Shown here: piece after piece, positions 57,966-64,000 of the stretch
Layout: each line of letters opens with the position of its first letter
Position numbering within the stretch: position 1 is the first letter of the stretch
Assembly (NCBI GenBank): GCA_022749755.1
Contig: CM040440.1
Span: 12,697,269-12,761,268, forward strand
Length of the DNA: 64,000 nucleotides
Source of the DNA: Azadirachta indica
Lineage: Eukaryota; Streptophyta; Magnoliopsida; Sapindales; Meliaceae
Direction of reading: 5' to 3'
The notes under the pieces: generated by a model
Seen by the model: the letters and a program-made list of their open reading frames with translations, nothing else
Told to the model about the DNA's origin: nothing
Databases searched by the model: none
Made by a program: the position numbers and the translations under genes

Positions 57966-60639
57966 CGCATATGCATCTGTGATCAAAATTATCGCATTCT
58001 TCTTCTAATTTACCTCAGTCACCAACACCACATAACTTTCATCAACAACACATAATCCTCATGTATTTTAGATTGATTGTTGAGAATTTTTCTTGGTTAT
58101 ATTAATTCTACAAGTCTAAAGGTCCAAATATTACAAGTCTCATTTGTCCAAATGTTATGAAAATAAAATAAATTAGATATTAGGATATTAGGAATCTATT
58201 TTGATGATATATATAGAATAACCATTGTCAAGATGATGATTATTTTAGACCATTCAGATGCACGAATTAGTACTTGTGCATAAAATCAAAGTTGTAGCTG
58301 TCTTCTTATTAGTTCATTTCTTCAAGAAGGAATGCAGTTGGTGTAAGTTGAGATATTAATGGCCAAAATACAGAAGGATGTTCACAAGTCCAAGACGCAA
58401 ATGGTAAGACTATGCTTCAGCATATGAATTGTGTGAAATTGAGTCAGCTTCTATTAGAAACAAAAATCATTGCATTTAGAGACGGATACACAAAGATATG
58501 ATTATTAGATAAATTAGTGTTGAAGTAAGAAATATGAGGTGGACTATTTTTATTTTTATTTTTTAATTGCAATTTATTCTTGCTTGCATCTATATACAAA
58601 ATACACCATATTGGTATTTTAACAAAAGTATTATATTCATATCAACTTACACAATTGTACATATTTACATGTAATTGAGTTTTATATTATAAAAACATCA
58701 AATTAAAGTTGTGGCAATGAAAGTCATAAATTTTGCTCAAATAGGGACTTTAAATTAAATAGTAATGTAATAGTATCTTTTAAAATATATGTGAATAAAA
58801 TGTTTTTAGACACTTATCACCCCTCTAACTAACATTTTGCTAGTCCCTAGCAAATTATATGGTGCATAATATTAAAATTTTTAAGCTGACTTCTCACATT
58901 CTCTTTTTGGTATAACAACAAAACTAAGTGGTGAGCCATATCCAAAGATTAGACAAAAATTCACTTCCATATCAACTATAATCACATGCCTAAGTTAGAA
59001 ACATATAAAGATACATTTGTTATCAAAGCTATATAAATCATATTTTTGTTAAAACACATGCCAATCCCCTAATCACAAATATGAACGACATTTTCGAAAG
59101 AAAATATACCCTATAAAGTTAAGGATGGATAATATCACTAATTCAATATAGAACGGTAAGAATGAAATAATGATAGCTCAAGTTTCATACCCCGTTGAAA
59201 AAAAATATTGGCCTCAAATTTTGGATAAAGATAAATGATCTCAAATCAAAATGAATAATCAACCAAAAGCTTCTTTTTCTTTTTTTATACCATTTTCTTT
59301 AGCCCTTATTACCAATATCTATTTCAAACTACAATTTCTCAAAATCAAGGACTTTTATTAGGACATGACAAAGGCTTGGGACAAGGTTATGAAAAAAAAT
59401 GAGAGATATGAGTAAACAAAATCATATGTTTGAGAAAATAGATGTCTTAAACATAATAAGATGGTGCATCATTAGCAATTTTTTTATTGGAAGAATAACA
59501 ATTTATATAATTTTATATTTTTTTTCTTTTTAATGTAAAAGTATATAAATATCTTTGAGCGCTTCTTCCTGTTCTTTTTTTTTTTTTTTCACCATCCTTT
59601 TTCTTTGGAATATAAACTTTTCTCAAACATAGAATGGTAGTAGATAACATAAAAATGGAGTTAAAACTTCACAAGTGGAGTTAGGTATGGTAAATAGGCT
59701 AACAAATGAAAAATCTTTTATTTATTGGCTCAAAAAGGCTTACTATGGCAAAACATTTTGAAAGTAGGCTTGAAAGGCTTAAATGGATCAAAAAGGCTCA
59801 CATCTTCATCTAGTTTTACTTCTAATAACGTCTTAAACATCCTCTATGGGTCAAGGATTGGCTTCCTATCCAATTTTTTTATAAATTGGCAAACAAGGTC
59901 TTTTAAAGTTAAATTTCTAAGACTATAATGATCATGTTCTTTTTGGAATTGTGTGTACAAATTAAGAACTTCATGTTGAACATATCCAGTTGGATGTGAT
60001 GCTAATAAGGATGCACACAAGAGCAATGATCCAATTCAGCTACCTAGTGGTAGATCTGATTTAGCTTTCCAAGAAGTTGCTTCCATGCATAAAGATATTG
60101 AGTCTCAAGTTTAATATGCTCAAGGTTCGTATCAAGATACGTCTCAAGAGTCAATAAAATATTATCCAAAGAATCTCCACTTGGTCCATTCCTAATGAAT
60201 TGTATTTATCTTTTTAATTTATAGACACCATTCCTAAAGAACAACATTGATTGTACTCTTAAAAAAAATAAAGCAAACAACATAAAGACTACTAAATACT
60301 AATAAACAAAAAAATGTGAAAATAAAAAGCAATAGATCCCAATAATAAGATCATCCAATTCCAATGGGCTTCTTTTCACTGGTGAAATTATTGAAAAATG
60401 GTTCTAAGTGATGTCCATTAAAATCATTACCAAAAGTGTTTTAAGTGATGTCCATTAAAATAATTACCAAAAGTGTGAGACATTTCAGAGTTTCCTTCAA
60501 AGTTGAAATCATTACACCTACGAGCACAAGTTTCCAAAGAATCAAAATAGCATTAAATAGTAGAGCGATGTTGAACAAGTTCAAGAATTTTAGGATTTTG
60601 ATTCATTTTTTGGAGTGGTTACAGTCTTCGAGGAAAAAG

Positions 60640-63508
60640 GGCAAGAATATAGCATTTTTCAACATCACACAACTTAGGCTCATTATGATTTTTATCACTC
60701 ATTGATTTTGATGGTTCATTAAGATCATTTCTTTCGAATGAAAGGTTTTATCAAAAATCTCACCATTTTGAAGAGTTGTGATGAAATTGATGTTCTCAGG
60801 TTGTGTTCCATTTGAATTAGGATCATTTACCATAAATTGACTTGCCAGATTTGGATGTGGCTGAACAAGAAATTCGCCTTTCTCTTGAACGCACAAAGCT
60901 AAGGTAATTATTGAAAGTATACTGATGAATGTTTAAAAGTGTAGGTTTATCAAGAGAAATATTATGATTTACACTTAATAATGTCCTTCTATTCCCCAAT
61001 AATGAAGCATATTCCTTTATATTGAATTGTAAAACATGAATTGGACTAAATAGTTAGTTTTGTGCAGGTTTCGTATAATGAGCGTATCTTTCAATCCAAA
61101 TTATCAATTGATACGATTCTTGAGCTAGACAAACATAAACTCATCATTTCACAACTGTGTAAGCCAAAGGTTGGACCAGTTCGAGCAATTAATGGGATGA
61201 AATTGGGCTTCAACAGAACTCAAGCGCATCTTTGAACCAGCCCAATATGCTTCCGTATTTGGGCCGTATCTCCCTAAATATGTAACAAAAAATTACATGG
61301 TTGGATGATCTAGAAATCTGAGAAAGGGATCTAAATTGTTTATGTTTTGTACTTTCTCAAATTTTAACTGGTAGGTTACCAAAAAGAGCTATCATTCTAG
61401 AAGGGTGGTGGAGAAATGCGACTTGAACATCTCTGCCTATTTTCAACACAACTCATGGTTTAAAATAGAAATAAGAGCGAGATATGGACCATTAGAAAGA
61501 TGCGTCATCCACCTACAACTTTGAAGAAGGATGCTTTACGAAATTCGGTGGTTTTCATGGTCAAAGATATGTTGGAAGTTGGTAAAGCGTGATTAATTGG
61601 AAATTGACCAAATTATGTTTACACATGTGGAATGTCTTTTGTTTTACCTATATAAAGGAAGACGTGGAAGTGAGGAGGGAGATCAGTTTTGTTTTCCATT
61701 TCTATTTTATTGTTGTAATTTGAACTTCAATTAAATGATGTATTTCTAATTTCGTAATTAGGGCTAAGGGTGAACTTTTGATGATTTTATAGTTTTGTTC
61801 TTTGGTCTTTTGTTTTGCTCTTCATTGTTAATCTTTTTATTGATTGAGTATTATATTTTGCAAGTGATTTTGAATTGTTAGAAACCTTGATTCATTGTTA
61901 ACAAATGGTACATTGAATGCTTGAATATTTTCTACATATCAAGAGCAAGGCAACTTATAGTTTTTCACCATCAACTAAAAGGTAAGTCTTTTGATTTCTT
62001 TGTGCTTAAATGTTTTGTTTTCATCATCCAATTAAGATCACTTCTTTTGATTCTTAATTGTATTTTTCTTTAAAAAAAAAAAAGGATCAAGAATAAGTTC
62101 TATACAAATCATTAAAATGGATCCCTAATGCCCTAATATATAATAATATAGAATTTAAATTTGACAATAAGCAAATTCACTCCATTGGAATATTTGTATT
62201 TGTAATATTTAGACCTTTGGACTTGTAGACTTAATATAACATATTCCCTGTGGACCGACACTCGGACTTCCGAACTTTATTACTTGAGACAACCTATACT
62301 TGGGAGTTACAACCTTTAAGTTGTAGCATATACCCCTAATATCATTAATGGCTTGTGATGTTTAATTGTTTATGCTTGTTTGCCCTTGTATGAATTCTCG
62401 CAACATTTCCTCGAGGGTTTTTAAATGTGTGAATGATATGGTGGAAAATTCAATAGTTTTTGTGGTGGTTGATGGACATTATGCTCATTTTTCCAACTAA
62501 AATTTTGATAATTTCTCCATTCAGGATTATACATTTCATAATACAAAGAATGAGATGGTAAAGGCTTTTTAAAAGTATTCATAGATTTTGCTTGGTCATA
62601 AAACATTTCTTTAAAAATTGGAATATTGGGACAATCTTGAGTGCAATGTCCCGTGCTTCACAAACTTCTCATACTTTATTATTATGCACAAATCTGACTT
62701 TTCCACTATCCTTAATTCCATGGCTTTAATCTTTCTAGTCAAATTGGTAACTCTAATACTTAGATCATCTTCTCGACTCAAGTTCTATTTGCCTCCACTA
62801 GAACTAACAAGATTCAATATAATTGAATTTTCTAAAGAACTAGTGGTTTGCCAAGATTAAGAGTTTTCAGCCAAATGATTTAAATACTCTAAAGTTTCTT
62901 TAGGATCTTTATCTAAAAATTCACCATTACATATTATTTCAACAAATTGTTTTATTTTTGGTGTTAACCTTTCATAAAAGAAACTTATTGTTCGCTATTT
63001 TTCAAAACCATGGTGTAGGCATGAATTTAATAAGTCCTTAACTCTTTCCATTGAAAATAGGTTTCATTTGCTTTTTGACAAAAACTTTGAATTTATCTCT
63101 TGAAAGCATTCATTTTATGTGTTAGAAAAAATTTTTGTAAGAACTCAACTTGCATTTCTTGCTATGTGCCAATGGATTTAGGTCTTAATGAATTAAGTCA
63201 TGTTTTCGCTTTCTCTTGTAAGAAAAAAGTAAACAATTTTAGTCTAATCAGTTCTTCACTACATGTTTGATCAATAAATATGGCACATACTTTCTCAAAT
63301 TCTTTTAAGTGCAAGTACAGACTTTTAGACTCTTAAGCCATGGAAATTGGGAAGCAGAGGAATCATGCCGAGATTAAAATTAAAGTTATTTGCATTAAGA
63401 TGAAAAATAAAGCATGAAGGAGATGAATTTCAAGAAAGTTGCAAGTATTCACACACAATTTGAACATGTGGATTTTCATTTTCACCATGTACAGTTTCAT
63501 TTTTAGCC
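60640..63508 (-). pseudogene. gag of Athila element B, interrupted by solo LTR
   Basis: gag reads from an ATG near 63508 (MAKNETVHGENENPHVQIV) down to 62334, is interrupted by the solo LTR, and resumes 60922-60640 with CVQEKGEFLVQ and ITTLQNGEIFDKT. Frameshifts and stops occur on both sides, so the insertion went into an already related, probably non-functional copy. The zinc-knuckle side reads YNPEWRNYQNFSWKN near 62510. Confidence 0.78.
60923..62328 (+). mobile_element. Solo LTR of the Tat/Athila family
   Basis: A 1406-bp sequence starting TGATGAATGTTTAAAAG and ending TTAAGTTGTAGCA. It aligns with the LTR at 9585-10969 in reverse orientation. It is bounded on both sides by TATAC (60918-60922 and 62329-62333), and copy A keeps the empty site (TATACTGTTAATATC near 46023-46037). 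No internal sequence is present. It therefore arose by insertion followed by recombination between the two LTRs. Confidence 0.93.
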
Positions 63509-64000
63509 ATAGTGTTTGATGTGTCTGAATGTGAAGATAAATCAAACAAATTACCCAAAAAGGTTTCAAAATTACCTTTCACCAAGCGACAAGAGTGAAG
63601 ATCAAGGTACCATCCAAGCATAAATTAAATAAAGTAAAACTCAACACCAATAACAATACATGAGAAGACAAAATGTTAGAACAATAATAATGCAAATAAA
63701 TAGAAAAGAGGTGGTGCAACCTTCATTTTGACAAAAATAAAACAATTATAAAAATAATATCACAATAACTAACAACATAAAAGTTAGGTGGTAGAACCAA
63801 CCATATAAGCAAAGAAAACAATATTAGTCTTACAAAAGAAATAAAATAGATAGAACAATAATTCAAGCATGATAAATTAGAAAAATATAAATGGGCAGCT
63901 TACCCTCTCAATTAAATAAAAGATAAAAATATAAATAAGAAGAAAGAAAAGTGTTAGCGTTAAACTTTAGGGTTAGAGTTAGAGTTAGTTAAAAATTGGT

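Larger units (their letters stand above)
50403..58092. mobile_element. Mutator-like element B carrying a Ulp1-like gene
   Basis: Copy of the element at 33586-41881. The target duplication here is exact, TTGGTTATA at 50394-50402 and 58093-58101. The left terminal repeat (50403-50484) is whole, while the right one keeps only about 14 bp because of a deletion of about 535 bp. The genes have the same convergent order as in copy A and are also broken, at partly different positions. Confidence 0.88.
50308..58819 (-). repeat. 3' LTR of Athila element B, split by a Mutator-like element
   Basis: LTR sequence runs 50308-50402 and 58093-58819. It shares the insertion point (TGTAT in gag) and the polypurine tract position with copy A. 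The right-hand part is about 660 bp shorter than in A because of a deletion near 58215. Confidence 0.78.
48781..64000. repeat. Segmental duplication of about 16 kb, copy B (runs past window)
   Basis: Begins abruptly with TCGGAGAAATGG, which corresponds to 31920 inside the unidentified exon, and stays colinear with copy A to the window edge. Differences from A include the solo LTR at 60923-62328, loss of about 665 bp near 59790, loss of most of the right terminal repeat of the Mutator-like element, and loss of about 660 bp of LTR near 58215. Confidence 0.9.
58820..64000 (-). mobile_element. Athila element B internal region, pol deleted, with nested solo LTR
   Basis: Counterpart of 43291-47688 on the minus strand: polypurine tract at 58820-58829, untranslated region, pol C-terminal tail, gag and leader up to the window edge. 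It is shortened by about 665 bp near 59790 and lengthened by the solo LTR. Whether a 5' LTR follows lies outside the window. Confidence 0.78.

Noticed and set aside
1..64000. Search for tRNA genes or other structured RNA genes
   Set aside because: By eye no cloverleaf with intact A and B boxes was recognised. The tRNA-Asp-like word at 9561-9580 is a retrotransposon primer site. A dedicated covariance search would be needed to exclude RNA genes.

Overview
The window looks like nuclear DNA from a flowering plant, probably a eudicot and perhaps a rosid. It is very AT-rich. It holds one intron-containing receptor-like protein locus of the Cf/Hcr type, with a signal peptide, a long extracellular LRR region and a single C-terminal membrane segment. 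It also holds plant-type transposons: Ty3/gypsy elements of the Tat/Athila branch with a primer site fitting tRNA-Asp, Mutator-like elements carrying a Ulp1-like gene, and a decayed hAT transposase. I found no tRNA, rRNA or bacterial feature. Apart from the receptor locus and one unidentified 5' exon, everything recognisable is transposon-derived and broken.

Layout. 1-3026: AT-rich intergenic DNA with simple repeats. 3027-3384: 5' fragment of a hAT transposase. 3385-10969: degenerate Tat/Athila element on the minus strand (gag, protease, RT, RNase H, integrase) that keeps only its right-hand (5') LTR. 10970-12930: second, longer hAT relic, beginning at the same point of the hAT sequence as the first. 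13016-13131: ghost fragment of a receptor-like protein gene. 14061-18249: receptor-like protein locus on the minus strand, whose LRR region contains a tandem array of 219-bp cassette exons separated by introns of about 100 bp. 18500-21000: featureless AT-rich DNA. About 21000-31806: gene-free tandem and nested repeats (period about 2.03 kb, then a 3.06-kb direct duplication). 31727-32170: promoter and first exon of an unidentified minus-strand gene, much GC-richer than its surroundings.

31920-47688 and 48781-64000 (continuing past the window) are two copies of one segmental duplication of about 16 kb in direct orientation. Each copy contains, from left to right, a piece of the unidentified 5' exon and its promoter, a plus-strand gypsy gag fragment, a Tat/Athila LTR that inserted into that gag, a Mutator-like element inserted in the LTR with a 9-bp target duplication, and a pol-deleted Tat/Athila internal region on the minus strand. 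Copy B alone also carries a solo LTR of the same family (60923-62328) with a clean 5-bp target duplication.

The nesting gives a relative order: gag relic, then Athila insertion, then Mutator-like insertion, then the 16-kb duplication, then solo-LTR formation, deletions and point decay separately in A and B. The most unusual items are the cassette-exon array in the receptor gene, the clustering of two independent duplication breakpoints inside one 5' exon, complementary damage to the Ulp1 active site in the two Mutator copies, and a recurrent GATCGAAA-type motif at three sites inside those elements.
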